A stretch of 27,374 nucleotides of DNA from the NCBI GenBank assembly GCA_021200895.1, contig JAJQFX010000018.1, positions 1 to 27,374 of the forward strand, written 5' to 3'. The notes beneath the pieces are model-generated. The model had not been told where the DNA came from, made no database searches, and saw only the letters and a program-made list of their open reading frames with translations. The translations under genes were made by a program, and so were the position numbers. Below, piece after piece: positions 16,720 through 23,907 of this stretch (positions within the stretch are counted from its first letter, which is position 1; every line of letters begins with the position of its first letter). Source of the stretch: Clostridiales bacterium. Its GTDB lineage: Bacteria; Bacillota; Clostridia; Oscillospirales; Oscillospiraceae.

Positions 16720-18553
16720 GCCCTATCGCCTCCCTGGCCGCTGCCACTATATGGGCGGCGTCGATGCTCAGCATATCCCGCAGCTCCGGCACTGTGCCAT
16801 GGGTCACAAAGCCAGCGCCAGTGTTGAGTAGTTTAACTTTACATTCCATCTCTCCGGCAGCCAGCTCGGAGGCCACGAACTGGCCTACGGAGTTGGGTTC
16901 CGTCTCCTCCTCACAAATGAGAACACAGCCGGTTTTCGCGGCGGAGGCCCGTATCTTCGTGCTGTCCAGCGGAACGACCCGGTTGACCTTGATGATCTCC
17001 GGCGCAAAGCCCTCCTCCCGGAGCAGCTTCGCCGCCTTCAGCACCTCGCCAATCATAATGCCGTAGGACACCAGCGTCACATCGCTGCCCGCCTCCAGCA
17101 CCGTCACCAATTCACCGCTGCAATCCCCGTGGAACGCCAGCTCCCCGCCTCTGGGGTAGCGCACTGCCACGGGGCCGGGCACCTCCAGCACCGCCTGGCG
17201 CAGCATGACCCGCAGCTCCGCAAAGCTGGAGGGAGCGAACACCGTCATGCCGGGCACTGTGGACAAGAGGGACAGGTCGAAGATGCCCTGATGGGTCTCG
17301 CCGTCCTCCCCTACCAGCCCGGCCCGGTCTACGCACAGCACGATATGCAGCCCCTCGATAGCCATATCGTGAATCATATTGTCAAAGGAGCGCTGCAAAA
17401 AGGTGGAGTACACCGCAAACACGGGGATCAACCCCTGGCTGGCCATACCGGCGCACATGGTCACGGCATGGCCCTCCGCAATGCCCACATCGAAGAACCG
17501 CCGGGGGAACCGCTGGGCAAATGCGCTGAGGCCGGTGCCGGACTGCATGGCCGCAGTGACAGCGCAAATGCGCTCGTCCTCCTCCGCCAGCTGGCACAGC
17601 GCCTCACCGAACACCGCGGAGAAGCTGGGGCCGCTCTGGCAGAGAGGCTCCCCTGTGGCCACATCAAAGGGTGTGACGCCGTGGAACTTGTCCGGGTTTC
17701 GTTCAGCTGGTGGATAGCCCTTTCCCTTTACAGTACGCACATGGAGCAGCACAGGCCCGCTGACGCTCTTGGCCCACTTCAAAATGCGGGTCAACTCCGC
17801 CAAATCATGGCCGTTCACCGGGCCGATATAGGTGAAACCCATATCCTCGAAGAAGCTGGAGGGGAGGAGCGCCCCCTTGACCTCTTTCTTGATTTTAGAG
17901 GAAATGTTATAGATGCTGGTGCCCACGGCTGTCTTCATCATCAGGTTGCGGTACCTCCGCTTCAGAGCCAGGTAGTGGGGCCGGAGATGGTGCCGCGCCA
18001 GCAGCTTGGAGATGCCCCCCACATTCTTGGTGATGGACATACCGTTGTCGTTCAAAATGACCAGCAAATTCTCTCCGCTGGAACCCGCGTCGGACAGCCC
18101 CTCATAGGCCAGCCCGCCGGTCAACGCGCCGTCGCCAATCAGGGCAATGACGTTATAATCCTCATGGAGCAGTGTGCGGGCCCGGGCCATCCCCACTGCC
18201 ACTGACACCGAGTTGGAGGCGTGGCCGGCAATGAAGGCGTCGTGGACGCTCTCCTTCGGCTTTGGGAAGCCGGAAAGGCCGCCAAAGGAGCGGAGGGTGC
18301 CCATTTCCGCCTCCCTGCCTGTCAAAATTTTGTGTACATAGCATTGGTGCCCCACGTCGAAGACCAGGCGATCCTTCGATGTATCGTACACCCTGTGGAG
18401 GGCCACAGTCAACTCCACCACGCCTAAATTAGAAGCCAAATGTCCGCCGGTCTGCGAGACGGACGCGATCAGTTTCTTTCTTAATTCCTCACAAAGTGCC
18501 ACGCCTTCCTGGTCTGTCAACTGTGACAAATCATAACGGTCTCCGTTTCGCAA
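16712..18553 (-). CDS. dxs: 1-deoxy-D-xylulose-5-phosphate synthase
   Basis: DXS condenses pyruvate and glyceraldehyde 3-phosphate on thiamine diphosphate, the entry step of the MEP isoprenoid pathway; the product also feeds thiamine and pyridoxal. The 613-residue protein shows GGHLASNLGVVELTVALH (36-53), DVGHQCYVHKILTGR (66-80), the ThDP motif GDGALTGGLAYEG (140-152) closing with NDNGMSI (168-174), the catalytic-glutamate segment FDVGIAEGHAVTMCAGMA, and DRAGLVGEDGETHQG. The start appears to be TTG 18553, ten bases after AGGGAGG; no in-frame ATG gives the complete N-terminus. The stop overlaps tlyA. It lies downstream of ispA and the PAP2-like gene, so the isoprenoid genes are co-transcribed. 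Confidence 0.97.
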   Translation of the reverse strand: MRNGDRYDLSQLTDQEGVALCEELRKKLIASVSQTGGHLASNLGVVELTVALHRVYDTSKDRLVFDVGHQCYVHKILTGREAEMGTLRSFGGLSGFPKPKESVHDAFIAGHASNSVSVAVGMARARTLLHEDYNVIALIGDGALTGGLAYEGLSDAGSSGENLLVILNDNGMSITKNVGGISKLLARHHLRPHYLALKRRYRNLMMKTAVGTSIYNISSKIKKEVKGALLPSSFFEDMGFTYIGPVNGHDLAELTRILKWAKSVSGPVLLHVRTVKGKGYPPAERNPDKFHGVTPFDVATGEPLCQSGPSFSAVFGEALCQLAEEDERICAVTAAMQSGTGLSAFAQRFPRRFFDVGIAEGHAVTMCAGMASQGLIPVFAVYSTFLQRSFDNMIHDMAIEGLHIVLCVDRAGLVGEDGETHQGIFDLSLLSTVPGMTVFAPSSFAELRVMLRQAVLEVPGPVAVRYPRGGELAFHGDCSGELVTVLEAGSDVTLVSYGIMIGEVLKAAKLLREEGFAPEIIKVNRVVPLDSTKIRASAAKTGCVLICEEETEPNSVGQFVASELAAGEMECKVKLLNTGAGFVTHGTVPELRDMLSIDAAHIVAAAREAIGRG

Positions 18554-18617
18554 AGCGTCACAACCTCCCTATTCTCTCTATACTTAAGGAACCTCAAACT
18601 CTCAAACTGGACATAAA

Positions 18618-19073
18618 TCAGACTGCAATGAAATGAGTCCCCACGATTGCGACCAAAATGCCAATCAGTGCGCCGAACACCACCTGTAAAGGCGTATGGC
18701 CTAACAGCACCTTCAGCTGCAATGCCTGCAGTTCCGGGGTCATATTGTTCCAGTTTTGTAGAATCAGGTTGATGACCTTGGCCTACTCACCGGATTGACG
18801 CCGCACATTGCAGGCATCGTACATGACCACAATGGCCACCACACAAGCAATGGCGAACATACTGGAGTCAAAGCCGTACAAAATCCCCGTGGTGGCCGCG
18901 CAGCAGCTTACCATCGCTGAGTGAGAGCTAGGCATACCGCCGCTGGCCAGAACCCGCCGGAGCGTGATTTTCCCCTCGGTGACAAGTTGAATCACTCCCT
19001 TTGTCACCTGGGCAAGAAACCAGGACAGGACAGAAAACACCAGGATTTGATTTCCAAATGTGATTTGAAGCAT
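18618..19073 (-). pseudogene. Divergent PAP2-family (DUF212) membrane protein, interrupted by an in-frame TAG
   Basis: Divergent PAP2 (DUF212) proteins are small membrane proteins of about 150 residues, often encoded beside ispA and dxs; a lipid or prenyl-phosphate phosphatase role is suspected but unproven. Reading from ATG 19073 (after AGGTGG), the first 96 residues hold SWFLAQVTKGVIQLV, the active-site-like GGMPSSHSAMVSCCAAT and VVIVMYDA-type sequence, then RRQSGE and a TAG at 18783-18785. The frame stays open for 54 more codons with the conserved family tail (AKVINLIL, LLGHTPLQVVFGALIGILVA) and ends in TGA at 18618-18620. The TAG stands where relatives usually have glutamine (GEQA), so it looks like a single C-to-T change. 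GTG 19085 could be an alternative start but overlaps the ribosome site. The first part alone lacks the last membrane segment. Confidence 0.85.
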
Positions 19074-19093
19074 CCGTGTTCCCACCTTTTCTT

Positions 19094-19975
19094 CTATTTT
19101 TGCCGCTCCGCCAGATACCCGGCCAGCTCCTGTAAGAAGGCCGGATGGACAAAAGCGGGGGCTATCGCGCCCTGGGCCTGGGCCGTCAGCCGGGTCATGC
19201 GCTCCCGGCAGCCCTCCAGCCCCAGCAGTGAAACATAGGTGGATTTCCGCAGCGCAGCGTCATTCCCCACTGGCTTGCCCATGGCCTGCTCCGTGGAGGT
19301 CACGTTCAGCATATCGTCCCGAATCTGGAACGCCAGGCCGATGGCGTCGGCGTAGGCCCGGGCGGCCTCAGCCTGGGGGCTGTCCTTCGATAGCCCGGCC
19401 GCCAGCACGCCCATCTCACAGGCGGCCCGCAGCAAACAGCCGGTTTTCAGGCCGTTCATATAGGTCACCTGGTTTAGAGAGAAAGCCTGGCTCTCCCCTT
19501 CCTTGTCCAGCTGTTGGCCGCCGCACATCCCCAGCGCTCCTACCGCCTGGGCCAGCGTCAGGGCGCACTCCGCCCGCGTTTCCGCCGGTAAATTCGCAGA
19601 GAGAACTGCTTCAAAGGCCCCCGCCTGTAGGGCGTCCCCCGCCAGGGTAGCGGTCATCTCCCCATAAACCTTATGATTAGTGGGCTTGCCCCGGCGCAGG
19701 TCGTCGTTATCCATGCAGGGCAGGTCGTCGTGAATCAGAGAATAGGTGTGAAGCATTTCTACTCCACAGGCAATCGGCATGGCGGCGTTGGCGTCGCCCC
19801 CCGCCGCTTCGCAGAATTTCAGCACCAGCACCGCCCGGATGCGCTTGCCGCCTGCCAACAGGCTGTAGCGCATGGCGTCCAACAGGTACTTTTGAGGCAC
19901 GTCTGCCTGAAAATAATCGGCCAGCGCACCCTCCACCTGCCCCCGGCAGACTTCCAGCTCCTCTAAAAATGTCAT
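19094..19975 (-). CDS. ispA: Farnesyl diphosphate synthase (polyprenyl synthetase)
   Basis: IspA builds geranyl and farnesyl diphosphate from IPP and DMAPP for undecaprenyl and quinone lipids. The 293-residue protein has the usual length, with GGKRIRAVLVL (42-52), the first aspartate-rich motif DDLPCMDNDD starting at 83, GKPTNHKVYG, the K/T and Q region (MNGLKTGCLLRAACEMG), and the second aspartate motif FQIRDDMLNVTS. It starts 3 bases after xseB. The stop is TAG, the only amber among the intact genes here; reading through it would add 30 unrelated codons overlapping the next gene, so TAG acts as a stop in this genome. Confidence 0.95.
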   Translation of the reverse strand: MTFLEELEVCRGQVEGALADYFQADVPQKYLLDAMRYSLLAGGKRIRAVLVLKFCEAAGGDANAAMPIACGVEMLHTYSLIHDDLPCMDNDDLRRGKPTNHKVYGEMTATLAGDALQAGAFEAVLSANLPAETRAECALTLAQAVGALGMCGGQQLDKEGESQAFSLNQVTYMNGLKTGCLLRAACEMGVLAAGLSKDSPQAEAARAYADAIGLAFQIRDDMLNVTSTEQAMGKPVGNDAALRKSTYVSLLGLEGCRERMTRLTAQAQGAIAPAFVHPAFLQELAGYLAERQK

Positions 19976-19978
19976 GGC

Positions 19979-20212
19979 TCATTCCGTCCCTTCCAGCGGC
20001 TGAGCCACCGGTGCGCCGTCCTCCCCCTTGGAGAGGCGCACCACCTTCTGCTCGGCCTGGTCAAGCTGCTTCTTGCAGGAGGTCACCAGCTTCGTCCCCT
20101 CCTCAAAGAGGGACATGGACTGCTCCAGCGGCGCGTCTCCCCGCTCCAGCGCGGTGACGATTTCCTCCAGCCGGAGGAGGGATTCTTCAAAGGTCTTTTT
20201 CTTGCCTGCCAT
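19979..20212 (-). CDS. xseB: Exodeoxyribonuclease VII small subunit
   Basis: A 77-residue helical protein that assembles on XseA to form exonuclease VII, which degrades single-stranded DNA. The family pattern is clear: FEESLLRLEEIVTALERGDA, PLEQSMSLFEEGTKLV and the last helix with QLDQAEQKVVRLS. The start follows AAAGGAG by about 11 bases and lies 2 bases after the xseA stop; ispA follows 3 bases later. The length is normal. Confidence 0.96.
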   Translation of the reverse strand: MAGKKKTFEESLLRLEEIVTALERGDAPLEQSMSLFEEGTKLVTSCKKQLDQAEQKVVRLSKGEDGAPVAQPLEGTE

Positions 20213-20214
20213 CG

Positions 20215-21435
20215 TCAGACAGCTCCTTTCCGGCCCTCATTCACCGCCGTTACCACAGAGGTGAGGGTGCCATCCGATAAGGTAGTACTAATTTCGTCTC
20301 CCACAGCGGCCTCCTGGACGGAGGTCATTGCGCCCGCCTGGTTCCGGGTCACGGAATAGCCCCGGGACAACACCTTCAGCGGGCTCATGGCGTCCAGCCC
20401 GGCGGTCAGGGAAGCCAGGCGCACCTGCTGGCGGTTCAGCGCCTTTTCCGCGGCGCTGCCCAGCCGCTCCGTCAGGCGGTCCAGCTCCATTTGCTTGCTC
20501 TCCAGCAGCAGATAGGGATTTTTCAGCGCCTGGGAACGGTCACACCGCTCCACAGCCGCCCTGGCCTGCTGCAAACGCCGCAGCACCGCCTGCCTTTGCC
20601 GTGCGTCCAGCTGGGTCAGGCCGCTGTAAACGTCCTGCCAGTCCGGCACCGCCAGTTCCGCCCCATTGGAGGGGGTGGCCGCCCGGCGATCCGCCACGAA
20701 GTCGGCAATGGTCACATCCGGCTCATGGCCCACGGCGGAGATAATGGGAAGCTCAGAGGCGTAGATAGCCCTGGCCACCCGCTCATCGTTGAAGGCCCAC
20801 AAATCCTCCATGCTGCCGCCGCCGCGGCCTACAATTAACACGTCCGCAACCTTCCAGCGGTTGGCATAGGCGATGGCCGAGGCGATTTCCGCCGGGGCCT
20901 CCGCCCCCTGCACCCGCACCGGCAGCAGACGCACCTCACACAAGGGCCAGCGGGCCCGCAGGACGCGGATAATATCATGCACCGCCGCTCCGGCCTCAGA
21001 GGTAATGACGCCTATCCGCTCCGGGATGGCGGGCAGCGGCTTCTTATGCGCCTCATCGAAGAGGCCCTCCGCCTCCAGCCGGGCTTTCAGCTGCTCAAAG
21101 GCCACATACAGTTCGCCAATGCCGTCCGGGCTGAGGGCCTCCACATAGAGCTGGTACACCCCATCCCGGGGATAGACCGTGACCCGGCCAAAGGCGATGA
21201 CCTTCATGCCACTCTCCGGCTGGAACCGCAGCCGGGTGGCGGCAGAGCGGAACATGACGCATTTCAGTGCGCCGCCCTCGTCCTTGAGGGAAAAATAGTG
21301 GTGGCCGGAAGGGTAGCGTTTATAGTTGGAAATCTCCCCCCGGATATAGATGCGGCCAAGAAATCTGTCCTGGTCCAGCATCCCCTTGATATATTGATTC
21401 ACCTGAGAGACGGAAAAAATCTCCTGCGCTGCCAT
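20215..21435 (-). CDS. xseA: Exodeoxyribonuclease VII large subunit
   Basis: The catalytic subunit of exonuclease VII. The 406-residue protein has an N-terminal OB-fold (1-100; FSVSQVNQYIKGML, VRGEISN-like IRGEISNYKRYPSGH, YFSLKDE) and the nuclease domain with RIGVITSEAGAAVHDI, VLIVGRGGGSMEDLWAFN, SAVGHEPDVTIADFVADRR and AATPSNGAEL. These include the conserved G-rich loop and the acidic and histidine residues of the family. The C-terminal third is coiled coil and ends with LSRGYSVTRNQAG. It begins 2 bases after the TsaD-like gene; xseB follows directly. Confidence 0.97.
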   Translation of the reverse strand: MAAQEIFSVSQVNQYIKGMLDQDRFLGRIYIRGEISNYKRYPSGHHYFSLKDEGGALKCVMFRSAATRLRFQPESGMKVIAFGRVTVYPRDGVYQLYVEALSPDGIGELYVAFEQLKARLEAEGLFDEAHKKPLPAIPERIGVITSEAGAAVHDIIRVLRARWPLCEVRLLPVRVQGAEAPAEIASAIAYANRWKVADVLIVGRGGGSMEDLWAFNDERVARAIYASELPIISAVGHEPDVTIADFVADRRAATPSNGAELAVPDWQDVYSGLTQLDARQRQAVLRRLQQARAAVERCDRSQALKNPYLLLESKQMELDRLTERLGSAAEKALNRQQVRLASLTAGLDAMSPLKVLSRGYSVTRNQAGAMTSVQEAAVGDEISTTLSDGTLTSVVTAVNEGRKGAV

Positions 21436-21437
21436 AT

Positions 21438-22370
21438 TCAGTCCCCATTCAACTGTCGGTCGGTCAAAAGCGCGATACCCATCGCGTTATCTGTGGAATA
21501 TTGCGGCTGGGCAAAGACTGCGTCCCCCATCACCGTCCGCAGCAGGCTGTTGGAGGCCACGCCGCCGGAGCAGAGCACCGGCAGGCCCGGATAGCGGCCT
21601 TTGGCCTGGTCGGTAACACGCCGCACCGTTTCGGCAATGGTCAGCAGAGTGAAGCGGGCGATGTCGCAGGGGGCGCAATGCTGCTGAACCAACTCCTTCG
21701 CCTTGTTCTCCATACCGGAGAGGGAGAAGCGGAGATCCTGCCCTATCTTTACCCGGAAAAACGCCTGGCTGTCGGACGCCTGACTGAGGGTGTCCAGCCC
21801 CTTCCCCGCCGGGAAGGGAATGTCCAGCAGCTTGCCTGTGCGGTCAATCAGCTGCCCGGCGGACAGGTCCGTGGTGCCGCCGATACAGGTCGCCGCCACG
21901 CTCCGCCCCTTCGGCTCCACCAGCAGCAGCTCCGTGGTGCCGCCGGACAGGTGCCAGGCCAGAAAGGGCTGCTCCAGCAGCTCCAGCCGTCCGGCAGACC
22001 AGCAGGCCGCCGCCAGGTGCCCCTCTTGATGGGAGAAGCCATAAAACGGCACATCCAGCGCCGCCGCCAGGCTCCGCCCCTGGGACTCCCCTGCCAAAAA
22101 GCAGGGCATATAGGAGCCCTCCACGCTGCGGGGCCGGGTGCTGGCTCCTACGGCCACGATGGGCTCCTCCAGCCAGCCCGCCTCCCGCAGCGCACGGATG
22201 CGGTCAGGCAGGCGCTTTACATGCTGAAACAGGGCATCGCTCTGCCGCAGGCCCATGCCGCCCTCCGGCACCGTCAAAAGCCTGCCCTCATTCCGCCCCG
22301 TTCCGTCGGAGCGGTACGCCGCTGCGGAGGTGGTGTAATTGCTGGTATCGATACCCAGGCAGACGCTCAT
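21438..22370 (-). CDS. TsaD-like peptidase M22 / glycoprotease paralogue
   Basis: A 310-residue ASKHA-fold protein related to TsaD (Gcp/Kae1), the enzyme that adds threonylcarbamoyl to tRNA A37. It opens LGIDTSNYTTSAAAY, has the TsaD-like metal histidines in GFSHQEGHLAAA (H114, H118), SGGTTELLLV at 142-151 where TsaD has SGGHTxL, LDIPFPAGKGLD, FSLSGMENKAKELV, LCSGGVASNSLLR and STDNAMGIALL at the end. It is shorter than TsaD (about 340) and the third motif lacks its histidine, so it is likely the clostridial paralogue found with xseA, not the main TsaD. Its own function is not known to me. Its ATG overlaps the nusB stop by four bases (ATGA). In B. subtilis folD occupies the spot between nusB and xseA. 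Confidence 0.85.
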   Translation of the reverse strand: MSVCLGIDTSNYTTSAAAYRSDGTGRNEGRLLTVPEGGMGLRQSDALFQHVKRLPDRIRALREAGWLEEPIVAVGASTRPRSVEGSYMPCFLAGESQGRSLAAALDVPFYGFSHQEGHLAAACWSAGRLELLEQPFLAWHLSGGTTELLLVEPKGRSVAATCIGGTTDLSAGQLIDRTGKLLDIPFPAGKGLDTLSQASDSQAFFRVKIGQDLRFSLSGMENKAKELVQQHCAPCDIARFTLLTIAETVRRVTDQAKGRYPGLPVLCSGGVASNSLLRTVMGDAVFAQPQYSTDNAMGIALLTDRQLNGD

Positions 22371-22828
22371 GGCCGCTGCGGCTCCGCCGCTTCGCTCCGG
22401 GCGAACGTCCCCAGCACGCCGTTGAGGAAGGATACCACCTTTTCGTCCTCATAGCGCTTGGCCAGGTTCACCGCCTCGTTGATGGCGGCCCGGTTGGGCA
22501 CGTCCGGCATATACAGCACCTCAAACATGGCTACCCGCATGATGGCCGCCGCCACCCGGGGGATGCGCTCGAACTTCCAGCCGATGGCGTATTGGGCGAT
22601 GTAGGAGTCCAGCTCATAGCCATGCTCCCCCACACCAGTGACGACCCGGCGGATATAGGCCAGCTGGGCCTCATCCGGAAACTCCTCATACAGAGGCTCG
22701 TCTTGGGCGAGGGCAGCGAAGTTCTCCTCCGTCAGCTGGTCATCCAGCAGCTGCTGGGCGGACAGGCCGCTGAATCCCAGTTCGTAGGCGAGGTGGACCG
22801 CGATTTCTCTGGCAGTCGTTCTGGTCAT
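22367..22828 (-). CDS. nusB: Transcription antitermination factor NusB
   Basis: NusB pairs with NusE (S10) on boxA RNA to antiterminate rRNA operons. The 153-residue all-helical protein fits the family: TAREIAVHLAYELGFS at the start, IAQYAIGWKFERIPRVAAAIMRVAMFEVLYM in the middle, and RAAINEAVNLAKRYEDEKVVSFLNGVLGTF at the end, the family's most conserved part. I place the start at ATG 22828, with GGAG 8 bases before. ATG 22870 in the same frame (GGGAGG only 3 bases away) would add 14 residues that look unlike the family. It is the first gene of the long operon, 150 bases behind a strong promoter. Confidence 0.93.
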   Translation of the reverse strand: MTRTTAREIAVHLAYELGFSGLSAQQLLDDQLTEENFAALAQDEPLYEEFPDEAQLAYIRRVVTGVGEHGYELDSYIAQYAIGWKFERIPRVAAAIMRVAMFEVLYMPDVPNRAAINEAVNLAKRYEDEKVVSFLNGVLGTFARSEAAEPQRP

Positions 22829-22980
22829 TGTATTGCTCCATTCTGCCGCGTTCAGTCTCCCGCGCTCCATCGTCCTCCCAAACGCGGCAAAAGAGGACGG
22901 CGGGACAGGGCCGCCGGACGCCGGCCCCCATCGGTGACCCGGCAAAAAAGCCCAGCAAAAACCCAGTTTACATTTTCTTC

Positions 22981-23009
22981 ATTATACACTATGAGTTGCG
23001 TTTTATCAA
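22981..23009 (-). promoter_or_regulatory. Promoter of the nusB-xseAB-ispA-dxs-recN operon
   Basis: On the minus strand TTGATA (23009-23004) and TATAAT (22986-22981) are separated by 17 bases. A start near 22974 gives a leader of about 145 bases before nusB; it holds two short T-runs (GGGTTTTTG, GGCTTTTTTG) just after the start, but I cannot draw a confident terminator or riboswitch. Confidence 0.88.
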
Positions 23010-23052
23010 CCGCTTATTTCCACGAAGTTCCCGCCTCAACGGTGCATGAGGG

Positions 23053-23109
23053 AAGGCACTTGTCCAGACGCGCCCATCCTCTGCGGAAGGCGCGGCCGTC
23101 AAGTGCCTT
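23053..23109. repeat. Long imperfect inverted repeat between nitroreductase and nusB
   Basis: AAGGCACTTG (23053-23062) is complementary to CAAGTGCCTT (23100-23109). Inside, GACGCGCC (23067-23074) can pair with GGCGCG followed by GTC near 23089-23099 with a small bulge. Neither side has a proper T-run, so it is not a typical terminator, although it lies where the nitroreductase transcript (stop 23154) should end. The rest of 23010-23153 shows nothing else. Confidence 0.6.
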
Positions 23110-23153
23110 TGCCTGTCCCCGCCGCGTTGCGGGAACCTTGTCTTTGTGAAACC

Positions 23154-23735
23154 TCAGCGGATAAAATCCACCTTCATGCCGGTGCGAGGCTTTGCCGCCT
23201 GTGCCCCGTCATAGCAGCCGATGGCCAGCGCGCCGCAAATCGTCTCGTCCGCGCCAAGGCCCAGGGGCTCCAGATACTCCCGAATCATGGGGTGCTCGTC
23301 CAGCCAGTGAAGCTGGTTAATCCAGCAGGTGCCGATGCCCAGGCTGGTGGCCTCCAGCATCATGTTTTGCAGCGCACAGGCGGAGTCCGCCATCGCGTTG
23401 GGGTACCCCCGCCGGTTGGACACCACCACCAGGATAGGCGCCTTATAGTCAAAGGCATACGTCCCCAGCCGGGATGCCCGAATGGAATTTTTAATGCTGG
23501 CGTACAAATCCTCGGTCAGTTCCATCCGGGCGAAGGCGGGCTGCACCCTGGCCCGCAGCTCGCTGCGCACCTTCTCGTCCGTGATGACCATAAAATGCAC
23601 CGTCTGGCAGTTCCCGCCGGTGGGGGCCCAGCGTCCGGCCTCCAGAATGTCCATCAGCTGCTCCTCCGGCACCTCGTCAAAGTTGTCCTTCCGCACGGAG
23701 CGGCGGTTCATAATGGTCTCCAGCATTGCATTCAT
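23154..23735 (-). CDS. Nitroreductase family flavoprotein
   Basis: A 193-residue FMN-dependent nitroreductase-family oxidoreductase. It has the N-terminal RRSVRKD-type phosphate-binding motif (IMNRRSVRKDNFDEVPEEQL), the APTGGNCQTVHFMVIT stretch (A37 onward), ACALQNMMLEATSLGIGTCW in the dimer/FMN region, and the late ALAIGCYD. The family reduces nitro compounds, quinones or flavins with NAD(P)H; the natural substrate cannot be told. The length is normal for a single-domain member. It is a separate unit with its own promoter between tyrS and the nusB operon. Confidence 0.93.
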   Translation of the reverse strand: MNAMLETIMNRRSVRKDNFDEVPEEQLMDILEAGRWAPTGGNCQTVHFMVITDEKVRSELRARVQPAFARMELTEDLYASIKNSIRASRLGTYAFDYKAPILVVVSNRRGYPNAMADSACALQNMMLEATSLGIGTCWINQLHWLDEHPMIREYLEPLGLGADETICGALAIGCYDGAQAAKPRTGMKVDFIR

Positions 23736-23797
23736 GGTTGGCTCTCCCCTTCTGTCGCGCCTGCGCCCTTTGGCGCGTCTGATTTCCTCTTTTTGGT

Positions 23798-23826
23798 ATT
23801 ATAGCATGGCCCGCCCTGCTCTGCAA
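23798..23826 (-). promoter_or_regulatory. Promoter of the nitroreductase gene
   Basis: TATAAT (23803-23798 on the minus strand) is preceded by TGC, an extended -10. TTGCAG (23826-23821) lies 17 bases upstream and matches the -35 at three positions. The leader would be about 55 bases and ends in a GGGGAGAG ribosome site close to ATG 23735. Confidence 0.65.
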
Positions 23827-23850
23827 GCGGAAAATCGCCGGTGTACACGC

Positions 23851-23888
23851 AAAGCAGCCCCTGGCAGGGCGTACCTGCCAGGGGCTGC
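23851..23888 (-). terminator. Terminator hairpin after tyrS
   Basis: A perfect 15-base stem (23854-23868 with 23874-23888) has a five-base loop and begins about 20 bases after the tyrS stop. On the minus strand the stem is followed by only TTTGCG, so the U-run is short, but the stem is very stable. Confidence 0.75.
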
Positions 23889-23907
23889 GGGGTGATTTTG
23901 CCCGTTC

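Noticed and set aside
18783..19096. Genome-wide reassignment of TAG to glutamine
   Set aside because: ispA ends in TAG at 19094-19096 exactly where family members end; reading through gives 30 unrelated codons that overlap the next gene. Mutation or local error is simpler for the two interrupting TAGs.
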